Shown: positions 1 through 9,247, counted from the stretch's first letter. The stretch: DNA of 64,000 bases from Cutibacterium modestum (GCF_008326345.1 NZ_BJEN01000001.1:248001-312000), one strand, 5' to 3'. The notes: generated by a model not told the origin, from the sequence alone. A program made the numbers and translations.

Positions 1-927
1 GACCTGCTGCAGAAGGTGCATCTTCGTACCCGTCCTTACGAGGTGGTTCCGGGATCCGCCGACGAACTCATGCACCGTTGGACGACCATTGCTCGCGAGC
101 ATTTTTTGGACAGTGGGCATTCCACAACCTGGGGACGCCGTACGACTTACAAGGCCATGATCAATGGCATCGTTGACGATTTCGAACGCCTCGACTTGGT
201 CGATGGACCGCGTCGGCCGCGAGTCGGTGTGCTCGGCGAGATCTTGGTGCAGTTCCATCCCGACGCCAACAACCACATCGTCGAGACCATCGAGTCTGAG
301 GGCTGTGAGGCTGTGCTGCCGGGCCTGATGTGGTTCGTCTACAACTGCTTGTCTGCTGGCGACTATAACTACAAGACCTTCGGCACCGACAGGTGGGGCC
401 GTCACGTCAAAAAGGCTTTCCGGGGGCTGCTCATGCAGTATCAGAAGCCGGTTACCGCAGCATTGCGCAAGTCCACTCGGTTCGAGGTCCCTACCCCGAT
501 TACCGAACTCATGGCGGATGCCCAGCGCATTGTTCAGCTCGGTAACCAGGCTGGTGAGGGTTGGTATCTCGTCGGTGAGATGGTTGACATGGTCCGTGAG
601 GGGGTACCGAATATCGCTGTTGTGCAGCCCTTTGCGTGCCTACCCAACCACGTCACCGGCCGTGGCATCTTCCGCGAGATCCGCCGTCAGTTCCCGGAGG
701 TCAACGTGGTGTCTGTCGATTATGACCCGGGGGCCTCCCAGGTGAACCAGCTCAACCGCATCAAGTTGATGGCTGCTACCGCGCGGGACCGCAATGTTGC
801 CGAGGAACTTGGCGCTAACCAGGCGGTGCGCCCGGAACCGGACCAGGAGATTCCGACCTCACCGCAAACAGCGTCGCGCCCAAATCTCAATGGTACGCCG
901 GTTATGGAGCTGTCTGTGCGCTTGTGA
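1..927 (+). CDS. 2-hydroxyacyl-CoA dehydratase activase-related protein, C-terminal part
   Basis: The reading frame is open from the first base of the window, so this is the 3' end of a longer gene; the GTG at 16 is probably not the start. The 308 visible residues resemble the C-terminal part of the large CoA-enzyme activase proteins (BadF-like ATPase fused to DUF2229 and a dehydratase-like region). A Cys-containing segment FACLPNHVTGRG lies near residue 218 and is followed by VDYDPGASQVNQLNRIKLM, a typical ending. Proteins of this type are linked to activation of radical 2-hydroxyacyl-CoA dehydratases, but the substrate is unknown for most actinobacterial members. The last 40 residues are low complexity. 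The gene is followed after 33 bases by an acetyltransferase gene on the same strand. Confidence 0.75.
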   Translation, partial: DLLQKVHLRTRPYEVVPGSADELMHRWTTIAREHFLDSGHSTTWGRRTTYKAMINGIVDDFERLDLVDGPRRPRVGVLGEILVQFHPDANNHIVETIESEGCEAVLPGLMWFVYNCLSAGDYNYKTFGTDRWGRHVKKAFRGLLMQYQKPVTAALRKSTRFEVPTPITELMADAQRIVQLGNQAGEGWYLVGEMVDMVREGVPNIAVVQPFACLPNHVTGRGIFREIRRQFPEVNVVSVDYDPGASQVNQLNRIKLMAATARDRNVAEELGANQAVRPEPDQEIPTSPQTASRPNLNGTPVMELSVRL

Positions 928-960
928 GGGGCTTTTGAGGGCGGTGATAGTGTCACCGTC

Positions 961-1524
961 ATGAAACTGGTTGGCACCCGCCGGCTGCAGACGGATCGCC
1001 TAGTGCTTCGGCGGTTGACGGTTGACGATGCCCAACAGGTGTACGATGACTGGGCCAGTGACCCGGAGGTCACCCGGTTCCTCACGTGGCCCACTCATTC
1101 CAGCGTGGATGTGAGCCGGGCCGTCGTCGGTCCCTGGGTCGATTCCTACGAGGATCCGGGAACCTTCAACTGGGGCATCGAACTGATCGAGGACGGGACT
1201 CTCATCGGCCAGACCTCAGTCGTCAAGGAGGACCTCACCGTCGGACTGGTCAATGTTGGCTACGTCGTCGGACGACGGTGGTGGGGCAAGGGATACTGCA
1301 CCGAGGCGCTGGTCGCAGTGATGAACTACCTCTTCGCCGTCGCGGAGGCCAACAAGGTGGAAGCCAGCCACGATCCGGCCAATGTCGCCTCCGGACGGGT
1401 CATGGAGAAAGCCGGGATGGTGGCCGAGGGACTGCGACGAGCTTCCTGTCTCAGCGGCTCGATGATCCGAGTCCAGCTTTACCACGGCATGCTGCGCAGC
1501 GAATGGGAAGGCCGCCAGTGCTGA
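961..1524 (+). CDS. GNAT family N-acetyltransferase (RimJ/RimL-like)
   Basis: 187-residue protein with the full GNAT fold of the RimJ/RimL type. It opens with a TDRLVLRRLTVDDA segment (residues 11-24), has the acetyl-CoA-binding region VGRRWWGKGYCTEAL near residues 103-117 (a variant of the R/QxxGxG/A loop) and ends with the ASGRVMEKAGM helix near residues 141-151. Such enzymes transfer acetyl from acetyl-CoA to an amine, often the N-terminus of a protein or a small amine, in the cytoplasm. The substrate cannot be told from the sequence. Its stop codon overlaps the GTG start of the next gene, so the two are probably translated together. Confidence 0.85.
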   Translation: MKLVGTRRLQTDRLVLRRLTVDDAQQVYDDWASDPEVTRFLTWPTHSSVDVSRAVVGPWVDSYEDPGTFNWGIELIEDGTLIGQTSVVKEDLTVGLVNVGYVVGRRWWGKGYCTEALVAVMNYLFAVAEANKVEASHDPANVASGRVMEKAGMVAEGLRRASCLSGSMIRVQLYHGMLRSEWEGRQC

Positions 1525-2213
1525 GTCCTGACCGTGAAGCGACGTACCGTCGCTGGCGCGCCGCCCTCCTCATCGTGGCGTCATTGGCGTCCCTGACCTG
1601 GGCCTTCGCGGGCATTCTCAACCCTGCGATGAGCCAGTTGCACGCCTTCGTCTCGGAGTATTCCGCTCGTGACCAACCGTGGCGTTACCTCTTCCAGACC
1701 ACCGACGTCATCATGGGTACCTCCCTGTGCCTGGCAGGCCTGGCCACTCTCGCGTGGGCCGGTCGTCGGCCTCTCGGTCGTCAAGGGTGGTCAGGTGTTG
1801 GGTTCGTCGCCGGCGGGCTCTTCAGCGTCCTTGACGCCTTGGTGACGATGGACTGCTCTCCCACGCGGTCCAAGGCCTGCCTGGCGGCCGAGGAGGCTGG
1901 GCACGTGAGTTGGAGCCATTTCATCCACGTCGGAACCTCGACCATCGTCGTCGTCGGTTTCGCACTTCCGATCTTGCTGCTCAACTCGACCATGACGAGA
2001 TTCCGCGGCTTCGGTCTGGTGGTGACGTGGGCTTGGGTGGTCTTCACCCTCCTCAACGGCATTGGCGCCATAGATTGGTTCGACGGCACTCCCATGGACT
2101 ACACAGGAATTTGGCAGCGGTTCAGCTTGGGGTTAGGAACGTTGTGGTGGCTTACTCTCGCTGCTGACGACGTCGTCACTGCACGTGCTCTAATACGCAC
2201 GTCCTCTTGCTAA
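1518..2213 (+). CDS. DUF998 family membrane protein
   Basis: 231-residue integral membrane protein with about six hydrophobic helices (roughly residues 12-30, 54-75, 84-104, 133-155, 164-183 and 197-215). The pattern, with AGILNPAMSQLHAFVSEYSA after helix 1 and a conserved CS...C..AEEAGH stretch before helix 4, matches DUF998 proteins, whose function is unknown. The frame is open far upstream inside the acetyltransferase gene. The GTG at 1518 was chosen because GGAAGG lies just before it and it gives the usual DUF998 length. It overlaps the previous stop by a few bases. It converges on hisS, with a 6-bp inverted repeat in the gap. Confidence 0.75.
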   Translation: MLSPDREATYRRWRAALLIVASLASLTWAFAGILNPAMSQLHAFVSEYSARDQPWRYLFQTTDVIMGTSLCLAGLATLAWAGRRPLGRQGWSGVGFVAGGLFSVLDALVTMDCSPTRSKACLAAEEAGHVSWSHFIHVGTSTIVVVGFALPILLLNSTMTRFRGFGLVVTWAWVVFTLLNGIGAIDWFDGTPMDYTGIWQRFSLGLGTLWWLTLAADDVVTARALIRTSSC

Positions 2214-2227
2214 GCCCCTGTGGCTTA
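2211..2227. terminator. Small inverted repeat between converging genes
   Basis: TAAGCC-CCTGT-GGCTTA is a perfect 6-bp stem with a 5-base loop. It begins on the stop codon of the DUF998 gene and ends 5 bases before the hisS stop on the other strand. There is no T-tract on either side, so a bidirectional terminator role is only suggested by position. Confidence 0.3.
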
Positions 2228-2231
2228 CAGA

Positions 2232-3596
2232 TCACCAGGTGCCGATCACACCGGGATAAAGATCCTCGGTAGGCGGGTTCCACGAGGCCGCATCAGCCTC
2301 GACCTGATCGCCTGACCGGATGTCCTTGACGGTGTCGGCGTCACGGCGGTCGGTGTGTTCGACGCCTGGGAACCACACGTATGGGATACCCCGACGATCA
2401 GCGTGCTTGATCTGCTTCCCGAACTTGTCTGCCTTAGGAGCCACCTCGCATGGGATGCCGCGGGAACGCAGCGCTTGGGCGACGGCTTCAGAAGTAACGC
2501 GATCCTCCTCCGTGTTGACGGCAACCAGAACTGCAGAGGGAACCGAGCGTGAGGAGGACAGCTCGCCACGCGAAAGGATCGGCGCCAGCAACCGGGTCAG
2601 GCCCAGAGAGATGCCTACCCCCGGGTAGACGTGTTTACCGTCGGAGGCAAGGGACTCGTAACGGCCGCCCGAGCATACTGAACCCATCGATTCGTGGCCG
2701 GTGAGCTCAGTCTCGTAGACGGTACCGGTGTAGTAATCCAGCCCTCGGGCGATCTTAAGGTTGGCGACCATGCGCCCAGGAACCGCCTTGTTGACAGCAG
2801 CGACGACCCGGTTGAGGGAGTCCAAGCCCTCCTCGAGCATCTCATTGGTTACCCCCAACTCACGTACCTTGGCGATGAAGGAGTCGTCGCTCGATTGGAT
2901 GGAGGCCAAAGCGACGCATTTAGCGGCGACATCGTCGGAAAGGCTTAACTCGTCGACAAGCAGCTCGCGGACAGCGTCCGGGCCAATCTTGTCGTACTTG
3001 TCGACCCGCTGCAGCACCGCCATCGGATCTTCAATGCCGAGCCCGCGATAGAACCCCTCGGAGAGCTTGCGGTTGTTGACGTGCATGGTGACGGTTGGGA
3101 ATCCCAACTCCGTGTGCAGTCGCTCAAGAGCCGATAGCATCACGAGTGGGGTTTCGACGTCATGATGCTCAGCAAGAGTCTGATCGCCAACGATATCGAT
3201 ATCAGCCTGGGTGAACTCGCGGTAGCGGCCCTCTTGCGGACGCTCGCCACGCCACACTTTCTGAATTTGGTAGCGACGGAACGGGAAGTAGAGATGCCCG
3301 GCATTCTCCAGCACATAGCGTGCAAAGGGAACGGTCAGATCAAAATGTAGGCCAAGGCAATCCTTTTCGGAACGCGAGTCGTGCGGATCAGCGTGCAGCC
3401 GGTCAACGACGTAGACCTCTTTGTCGATCTCCCCCTTACGGGTGAGCTGTCTCATGGGCTCGACGGCGCGAGTATGAATCGGTGCGAAGCCATGAAGCTC
3501 GAAGGTCTCCTCAAGAATCCGAGTCACATGGTTCTCCACCATCTGCCCTGAGGGCAGGAACTCGGGAAAACCGGACAGGGGCTTGAGGCGGGCCAT
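2232..3596 (-). CDS. hisS: Histidine--tRNA ligase
   Basis: 454-residue class II aminoacyl-tRNA synthetase that charges tRNA-His in the cytoplasm. Visible landmarks are the motif 1 region GFAPIHTRAVEP (about residues 36-47), LHFDLTVPFARYV (about 83-95), motif 2 around FRRYQIQKVWRGERPQEGR (about 105-123), the HisA-type signature RGLDYYTGTVYE (about 284-295) and a C-terminal anticodon-binding domain from about 355. The length is normal for the longer actinobacterial form. All catalytic blocks are present, so this is not the HisZ paralogue. It lies about 100 bases downstream of the metallo-hydrolase gene on the same strand. Confidence 0.96.
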   Translation of the reverse strand: MARLKPLSGFPEFLPSGQMVENHVTRILEETFELHGFAPIHTRAVEPMRQLTRKGEIDKEVYVVDRLHADPHDSRSEKDCLGLHFDLTVPFARYVLENAGHLYFPFRRYQIQKVWRGERPQEGRYREFTQADIDIVGDQTLAEHHDVETPLVMLSALERLHTELGFPTVTMHVNNRKLSEGFYRGLGIEDPMAVLQRVDKYDKIGPDAVRELLVDELSLSDDVAAKCVALASIQSSDDSFIAKVRELGVTNEMLEEGLDSLNRVVAAVNKAVPGRMVANLKIARGLDYYTGTVYETELTGHESMGSVCSGGRYESLASDGKHVYPGVGISLGLTRLLAPILSRGELSSSRSVPSAVLVAVNTEEDRVTSEAVAQALRSRGIPCEVAPKADKFGKQIKHADRRGIPYVWFPGVEHTDRRDADTVKDIRSGDQVEADAASWNPPTEDLYPGVIGTW

Positions 3597-3696
3597 GAGA
3601 GATCCTTCGAAAAGTTGGTTACGACAACGGGTTACCCCCGTCAGCCTTTATTGTGCCAGCCCGAAGGCGATCGGACTCATTCAGATGCGGTGAGGT

Positions 3697-4368
3697 CTAG
3701 TGGTGGCTCAAGAATGGATTAGTCAGGCGTTCATTGGCCATTGTCGTTGGTCCACCGTGTCCGGGCAGTACATGGCTGGCATCATCCAAGGGCCAGACAA
3801 CGTTGGCAAGGCTGCGTGACATCTGAGCGGGGTTCCCACCTGGCAGATCGGTGCGTCCGATAGATCCGGCGAAAAGGACGTCTCCTGACATGATGATGGG
3901 ACCGAACTCGGCGTCGATCATGCGAATCATGGAGCACCCGGGGGTGTGGCCCGGTACGTGCAGAAACTCCAGGTCGAGGTCGGCGTATTCGTGATGGGAG
4001 AAGGGTTCGACGTCAACGACCTCCTCTGGCTCGCGTAGGGTCGTCGACCCGTACCACTGTTCGACGAGCGGACGAGCAAAATCGGCGAGTCCAGCCATTG
4101 GGTCGCTAAGGAGGTGGCGATCGTCACGAGGACACAGCACCGGGGTGCCGTATTTGGCCCCGACTTGTCGGGCAGAACCAATATGGTCGATGTGGCCATG
4201 AGTCAGAGCGATCGCTACGGGAACCAAGTGATGGGTTCTCAAGGCATCTCCAAGGAACTCTTCAGCACCCATGCCAGGGTCGACGATGATGCACTCAGAC
4301 CCCTGTTCGCGCGCTAACAGGTAGCAATTGGCCTGAAAAGGACCTGTGATAAATGACGCGATGAACAC
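3697..4368 (-). CDS. Metallo-beta-lactamase-fold hydrolase (glyoxalase II-like)
   Basis: About 223 residues in the MBL fold, with the metal-binding signature THGHIDHIG near residue 60, a distal HVPGHTPGCSMI (His near 135), MSGDVLFAGSIGRTDLPGG and a final LPGHGGPTT. These are the ligands of the glyoxalase II/hydroxyacylglutathione-hydrolase-like branch. In actinobacteria such genes often sit next to hisS or rel, as here, but the physiological thioester or other substrate is not established. The frame extends to a TTG at 4389, only one base from the diverging gene. I prefer the GTG at 4368, which starts at the usual FIASFITGPF and sits 7 bases after a TAAACT -10-like box, as in a leaderless transcript. 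Confidence 0.85.
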   Translation of the reverse strand: MFIASFITGPFQANCYLLAREQGSECIIVDPGMGAEEFLGDALRTHHLVPVAIALTHGHIDHIGSARQVGAKYGTPVLCPRDDRHLLSDPMAGLADFARPLVEQWYGSTTLREPEEVVDVEPFSHHEYADLDLEFLHVPGHTPGCSMIRMIDAEFGPIIMSGDVLFAGSIGRTDLPGGNPAQMSRSLANVVWPLDDASHVLPGHGGPTTMANERLTNPFLSHH

Positions 4369-4375
4369 GTTTGCC

Positions 4376-4381
4376 AGTTTA
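4376..4381 (-). promoter_or_regulatory. Candidate -10 box for a leaderless hydrolase mRNA
   Basis: TAAACT on the minus strand fits TANNNT and ends 7 bases before the GTG start of the MBL hydrolase gene. No Shine-Dalgarno-like sequence is seen before that GTG, which fits a leaderless transcript. No good -35 hexamer is visible. Confidence 0.3.
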
Positions 4382-4399
4382 TCGGGCAAGATGGGGCGT

Positions 4400-5644
4400 A
4401 TGAGTCACGCACAAACTCCGCAGTCCTTCGGTCGCGTCGATGATGACGGCACCGTTTACGTCCGAACTAGCGACGGGGAGAGGTCTGTCGGCCAGGTGCC
4501 GGACTCCACTAGCGAGGAAGCCCTTGAATTCTTCGTGCGCCGCTATCACGCCCTCGAGACCGAGGTGTCGCTGCTGGAATCACGAGTGAGCTCGAGCACC
4601 GCCTCGCCGGAGGAGACACGGTCTGCCGCCAGTAGGCTGGTCACGTCCATCCGGGAGGCCAATGCCGTTGGCGATCTGGAAGCTCTCGCAGCCCGGGTGG
4701 AGGCCCTAAACCCCGCTATCGACGCTAAGGCGGAGACCCGCCGTGAGGAACGAGCTGAAGCTAAAGCCCGCGCCAAGCAGGCCAAGGAGGAGATGGTCGC
4801 TCAGGCAGAAGCTATCGCTGCTGGCGATGACTGGCGTGGTGGCATCGGGAAGTTTCGCGATCTGCTTGACCAGTGGCGTCGCCTCCCCCGTATCGACAAG
4901 ACGACTGACGACGAGTTGTGGCACCGCTTCTCCGGGGCTCGCACTGTGTTTACCCGTCGCCGCAAGCAGCATATGGCTGAGCAGAACCACCTACGGGAGC
5001 GCTCTCGCGTGATTAAGGAGCAAATCCTCGAGGAGGCTCGTCCGCTTGCCGATTCGACGGCCTGGGGTGAGACCTCTCGCCAGTTCCGTGACCTCATGAA
5101 TCGTTGGAAGGCCGCCGGGCCTGCTCCCCGCGATGTTGATGACAAACTCTGGAAGGAGTTCCGCACTATTCAGGACACGTTTTTCGGTGCCCGCACCGCT
5201 GCCCAGAGCCAACAGGACGAGGAATATCGCGGTAACCAGCAGGTCAAGGAGCTGCTCCTTGACGAGGCCGAGAAGGACATTCTACCCGTCAAGGACATTG
5301 AGGAGGCCAAGGTCAAGCTCCGCGTCTTCCTTGAAAAGTTCAATGAGGTTGGTCGAGTCCCCCACGACGCCATGAAACGTATTGACGCCCGCGTCCGTGA
5401 CTTGGAGTATCAGGTCCACTCCGCTGAGGAAGCCGAATGGAAGCGCACCGATCCGCAGGCTCGCGAGCGTGCCCGCGCCACCGTTGACATGTTCAGCGCC
5501 CAGATCAACAAGCTCAGGACCCAGGCTGACAAGGCTGAGGCCGCTGGTCGGACCAAGGATGCCGAGAAAGCACGCGAGTCAATTAAGACCTACCAGACCT
5601 GGCTCGATGAGGCTCAGAAAGCTCTCGACGAATTCAGCGCTTAA
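4400..5644 (+). CDS. DUF349 domain coiled-coil protein
   Basis: 414 residues, highly charged and almost entirely helical. It contains three DUF349-type repeats, recognisable by W..L...W.......DD.LW..F (for example WRGGIGKFRDLLDQWRRLP, and later FRDLMNRWKAAGPAP with DDKLWKEFRTIQDTFF), followed by a long C-terminal coiled coil rich in Glu, Arg and Ala. The family function is unknown. The frame could begin at 4346 or 4391, but ATG 4400 begins the usual MSHAQTPQSFGRV and avoids overlap with the diverging hydrolase gene. It converges on rel. Confidence 0.8.
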   Translation: MSHAQTPQSFGRVDDDGTVYVRTSDGERSVGQVPDSTSEEALEFFVRRYHALETEVSLLESRVSSSTASPEETRSAASRLVTSIREANAVGDLEALAARVEALNPAIDAKAETRREERAEAKARAKQAKEEMVAQAEAIAAGDDWRGGIGKFRDLLDQWRRLPRIDKTTDDELWHRFSGARTVFTRRRKQHMAEQNHLRERSRVIKEQILEEARPLADSTAWGETSRQFRDLMNRWKAAGPAPRDVDDKLWKEFRTIQDTFFGARTAAQSQQDEEYRGNQQVKELLLDEAEKDILPVKDIEEAKVKLRVFLEKFNEVGRVPHDAMKRIDARVRDLEYQVHSAEEAEWKRTDPQARERARATVDMFSAQINKLRTQADKAEAAGRTKDAEKARESIKTYQTWLDEAQKALDEFSA

Positions 5645-5658
5645 TGATCACGGCTGAC

Positions 5659-5688
5659 GGCCCTGGAACGGTTCCCGGATCCGGGGCC
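5659..5688. terminator. GC-rich palindromic hairpin region between DUF349 gene and rel
   Basis: The converging gap holds a perfect 12-base palindrome CCCGGATCCGGG (5674-5685), a small GGAAC-G-GTTCC repeat just before it, and an outer GGCCC/GGGCC pairing. Together they can fold into a GC-rich structure in either transcript. No T-tract follows, so terminator activity is inferred only from position. Confidence 0.3.
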
Positions 5689-5709
5689 ATTGGCACATCT
5701 GAGCAATCT

Positions 5710-8031
5710 TCAGGACTTCACACGGAAGACGTCGTAAACCCCCGAAATCCGACGGATCGAGTCGGTGAGGTGCTTGAGGTGAGTTGGATCGGGGGCTTCG
5801 AAGGTGAGCCGCAACCGGGCGAGATGAGACTTCGAGGTGCTCATATGGGCTGAAATGACGCTCACCCCCTGCTCAGCAAGAACTCGAGAGGTATCGAGCA
5901 ACAGGCCGGCACGATCAAGGCCCTCAACCTGGATGGTGACCTGATAACCCTCTTGCTGATCGTCAGACCACGACACTGAAACAATGCGCTCCGGGTGCTC
6001 GAGAAGGTTCTTCGCATTGGAACAATCCGTTCGATGCACTGAAACGCCGTCATAGCGCGTCACGAACCCCATGATGGGATCGCCGGGAAGCGGAGTACAA
6101 CACCGGGCCAGCTTGACGAGCATGTCCGGATCGCCGTCGACCATAACCCCAGTTTCACTGCTGCGATGACGCGGCGCCTTGACACCAACTGCCAGTTCTT
6201 CTTCGACGTCGGCGGTGGTCTCTTCCGGGCCACCACCCAGTGCAATGAGCTTCTCGACGACGGATTGGGCACCGACGTTGTTCTCGCCTACCGCCGCATA
6301 GAGGGCGTTGATGCCGGGAACCCGAAGGTCATCGGCCACCGCGGTGAGGTATTCGACAGTCAACAAAGACTGCAAAGGCACCCCAGCTTGGCGTAGCTGC
6401 TTTGCGATGGCGTCTTTGCCAGCTTCGATGGACTCCCCGCGGCGCTCTTTAGTGAAGTAAGACTTAATCTTGGAACGGGCACGGGGGGAGGCAATGAACC
6501 CCAGCCAGTCCCGGCTAGGGCCGGCGTCAGGCGCATTCGACGTGAGGATATCGACGACATCGCCGTTCGCGAGCTTGGTATCGAGGGTAACAAGTTTGCC
6601 GTTTACCCTGGCACCGATACAGCGGTGGCCCACCTCGGTGTGGACGGCATAGGCGAAGTCAACCGGGGTGGCGTCCTGCGGGAGGCTCATGACGTCGCCT
6701 TGGGGGGTGAAAACATACACTTCGCGGGAGTTGATCTCAAAACGCAGCGAGTCCAGGAATTCGCTGGGATCAGACTCCTCCTTGGACCATTGGTTAAGGG
6801 ACTGCACCCACGAAAGATCAGTGCCGTCCGGTTGAATCCCGCGACTGACAGCATCGGGGTTTTCCTTATACTTCCAGTGGGCTGCCACGCCATATTCGGC
6901 GCGCCGGTGCATTTCGTGGGTGCGAATCTGCAACTCGACCGGCTGGCCGCCTGGCCCCAAGACCGTGGTGTGTAAGGACTGGTACATGTTGTATTTCGGC
7001 ATTGCGATGTAGTCCTTGAACCGACCAGGGAGAGGGTTCCATCGCACATGCATGACACCGAGGGCCGCGTAACAATCGCGTGGAGTATCGACGAGGATGC
7101 GTAGACCGGTGAGGTCATAGATATCAGAAAAGTCCCGACCTCGCACCACCATTTTTTGGTATATCGAATAGTAATGCTTCGGCCGGCCATAAACGGTGGC
7201 CTTGATGCCTGCCTCGTCAAGGTCCTTCCGGACGATCGAGATGACGTCTTTGAGCTGGGCTTCTCGTTGCGGGGCCCGCTCCGCAACCATATGGACGATC
7301 TCGTCATAGAGTTTCGGGTTAAGGGTGGAGAAGCACAGGTCTTCCAGCTCCCACTTAATGGCATTCATACCGAGGCGGTGAGCCAGCGGCGCGAAGATCT
7401 CGAGGGTCTCTTTGGCGATACGGTTTTGCTTGTCAGGACGCAGAAAACCCAGCGTGCGCATGTTATGCAGCCGATCTGCCAGCTTGATGACGAGAACCCG
7501 AATATCGCGGCTCATCGCGATGACCATCTTGCGAATGGTCTCGGCCTTCGCAGAATCCCCGTACTGGACCTTGTCGAGCTTGGTGACCCCATCGACGAGT
7601 AGGGCCACTTCTTCACCGAAATCGGCAGTGAGCTGTTCATTGGTGTAGGAAGTGTCCTCGACGGTGTCATGCAGGAGGCCGGCACATAGAGTCTGCTCGT
7701 CCATGCCGAGTTCGGCGAGGATCATGGTTACTGCCAGCGGATGTGTGATGTAGGGGTCACCGGATTTGCGAGACTGTCCGCGGTGGTAATGCTCAGCAGT
7801 GCGATATGCCCGCTCAATGAGGGTGGTATCGGCCTTCGGATGGTTAGCCAGCACGACCGAGATCAAAGGGTCGGTAACGCTTTGGGGCGGGGCTGATGGC
7901 TTCGGCGTACCCCACCGCACAATGCGCTCGCGCATCCTCATGCGGGGCTGAGGACGCTGCTGGCCGGGCTTCGGCTTGCCTAAGGTTCCCTTGCCCGAAC
8001 TGTACGGACCATAGACGCTTTCATCGGTCAT
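5710..8031 (-). CDS. rel: Bifunctional (p)ppGpp synthetase/hydrolase
   Basis: 773-residue RelA/SpoT homologue, the stringent-response enzyme that makes and degrades (p)ppGpp. Domains in order: HD hydrolase with HDTVEDT near residue 121; synthetase with the GRPKHYYSIYQKM...FSDIYDLTGLR region near 255-300 and YQSLHTTV; TGS domain (EVYVFTPQGDVMSLP) near 440-500; a Cys-containing region KLARCCTPLPGDPI near 650; C-terminal ACT domain (VTIQVEGLDRAGLLLD) near 700-773. Both catalytic halves look intact, as usual for the single Rel of actinobacteria. ATG 8031 is preferred to 8049 because AGGAGG lies 7 bases upstream of it. Confidence 0.95.
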   Translation of the reverse strand: MTDESVYGPYSSGKGTLGKPKPGQQRPQPRMRMRERIVRWGTPKPSAPPQSVTDPLISVVLANHPKADTTLIERAYRTAEHYHRGQSRKSGDPYITHPLAVTMILAELGMDEQTLCAGLLHDTVEDTSYTNEQLTADFGEEVALLVDGVTKLDKVQYGDSAKAETIRKMVIAMSRDIRVLVIKLADRLHNMRTLGFLRPDKQNRIAKETLEIFAPLAHRLGMNAIKWELEDLCFSTLNPKLYDEIVHMVAERAPQREAQLKDVISIVRKDLDEAGIKATVYGRPKHYYSIYQKMVVRGRDFSDIYDLTGLRILVDTPRDCYAALGVMHVRWNPLPGRFKDYIAMPKYNMYQSLHTTVLGPGGQPVELQIRTHEMHRRAEYGVAAHWKYKENPDAVSRGIQPDGTDLSWVQSLNQWSKEESDPSEFLDSLRFEINSREVYVFTPQGDVMSLPQDATPVDFAYAVHTEVGHRCIGARVNGKLVTLDTKLANGDVVDILTSNAPDAGPSRDWLGFIASPRARSKIKSYFTKERRGESIEAGKDAIAKQLRQAGVPLQSLLTVEYLTAVADDLRVPGINALYAAVGENNVGAQSVVEKLIALGGGPEETTADVEEELAVGVKAPRHRSSETGVMVDGDPDMLVKLARCCTPLPGDPIMGFVTRYDGVSVHRTDCSNAKNLLEHPERIVSVSWSDDQQEGYQVTIQVEGLDRAGLLLDTSRVLAEQGVSVISAHMSTSKSHLARLRLTFEAPDPTHLKHLTDSIRRISGVYDVFRVKS

Positions 8032-8061
8032 CGGGGCACCTCCTGGCACATTGGGCCCTTC

Positions 8062-8067
8062 ATTCTA
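8062..8067 (-). promoter_or_regulatory. Candidate rel promoter -10 box
   Basis: TAGAAT on the minus strand, 30 bases upstream of the preferred rel start, fits the actinobacterial TANNNT -10 consensus. The -35 region is not recognisable. Confidence 0.3.
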
Positions 8068-8123
8068 GTGGCTTTCCGCACCCCCGGTGTCGGCTAAGTG
8101 CGTAGCCCAGAGCGTTTGCGAAA

Positions 8124-8133
8124 CCAACGTTGG
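8124..8133. promoter_or_regulatory. Perfect 10-bp palindrome upstream of rel
   Basis: CCAACGTTGG is a perfect palindrome about 60 bases upstream of the rel -10 candidate and just after the end of the channel gene. A dimeric regulator site is possible; nothing identifies the protein. Confidence 0.2.
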
Positions 8134-8161
8134 CAGCTAAATCAGCTCGCTAGCGCTGTCC

Positions 8162-9245
8162 TCAGCGCACCAGGTCGCTCTCGGTTTGCGGTTCAATATG
8201 GCGCGGAACGGCTTTTCGCACAGCCACGATCACGTCACCGGGCTGCAATTGACCGATTGAAGGATCGTAGAAATTTCGCAGCACGTCGTTTCGAATGACG
8301 GCTAGCACTCGTTCGTTTTGAATATCGGCCGGCCGTGCGCCTATTTCGCTCTTGGAGACTATCCTCCATGCCCTTCGAACTGGACAACAAATCGTCCACC
8401 ACGGTGCCGACGTGCGGGTTGACCGACGACAGTCCGAGCAGTCGTCCCACGGCATCTGCAGACGTGACGACAGCATCGGCACCCGATTCGCGCAGTAACG
8501 GAAGGTTCTCGTCTTCTCGACCAGAAACGACGATGTGACAGCGTGGGCTGAGCTGGCGCACCGTCAGGGTTGTCAAAATCGCCGAGTCATCTCGGTTGAG
8601 GGTAATGACCACCTCGCGCGCCTTACTAATCTCGGCTCTCCTCAAGAGATCGCGTCGAGTTGCGTCTCCCTCGAAGGCCGCCAGCCCAGACCGGTTGGCC
8701 TCAGCCACGGCAGAGGGTCGGGAGTCAATCACGACGATCTTCTCGACTGGGACATCGTGGTTACGCAGCGTATTGACCGCGCTACGGCCTTTCGTGCCGT
8801 ACCCGATGACGACGGTGTGGTTTCTCATGCGCTTCCTCCAAGCACTATCGAGCAAGCCGCGTCGTCCCTCGTTGGCCAACATTTCGAGGGTAGTACCGAC
8901 CAATAGCACCAGGAAGGTGATGCGCAGCGGCGTGATGATGAAAGCGTTGATAAGTCGCGCATGTGGCGCGACCGGGGTGATATCCCCGTAGCCGGTGGTG
9001 GTGACAGTAACCGTCGAGTAGTAAAAGGCGTCAATAAGGGAGACGCCGTCTCCAGCGGTAGAATCAATGTAAGAATCTCGATCGATCCAAACAATCAACG
9101 TACTGGTCAGCAATAACACCGCTGACCAGACCAATCTTTTAACCAGTTCCTGGAGGGGCTTAGTTGCCTTGAATGGAAGCTTAACCAGAGCGGTTTGCTC
9201 AAAGATGCTGCGGCGCTCCGAGGATCTAAGTGAGTCCGAGACCAT
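8162..9245 (-). pseudogene. Potassium channel with RCK (TrkA-N) domain, frameshifted
   Basis: The N-terminal frame (9245 down to about 8365) encodes a two-helix K+ channel: a membrane helix near residues 36-52, pore and filter TVTTTGYGDITP near 77-88, a second helix, then an RCK/TrkA-N nucleotide-binding domain starting VVIGYGTKGRSAV near 145. It then runs out of frame after SSSKGME into an Arg/Ser-rich tail. The adjacent frame continues exactly where homology is expected (IVSKSEIGARPADIQNERV) with the C-terminal RCK region to 8162. Removing one C of the CC at 8363-8364 restores SSSKGMEIVSKSEIG and a 360-codon gene, so one base appears inserted. The truncated product would keep the pore and most of the first RCK lobe. 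It lies 2 bases after apt. A sequencing error is possible. Confidence 0.8.
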
Positions 9246-9247
9246 AA

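Noticed and set aside
1086-1517. Long open frame upstream of the DUF998 start
   Set aside because: The extra 144 residues are an Arg/Gly-rich out-of-frame reading of the acetyltransferase gene; GTG 1518 with GGAAGG is the better start.
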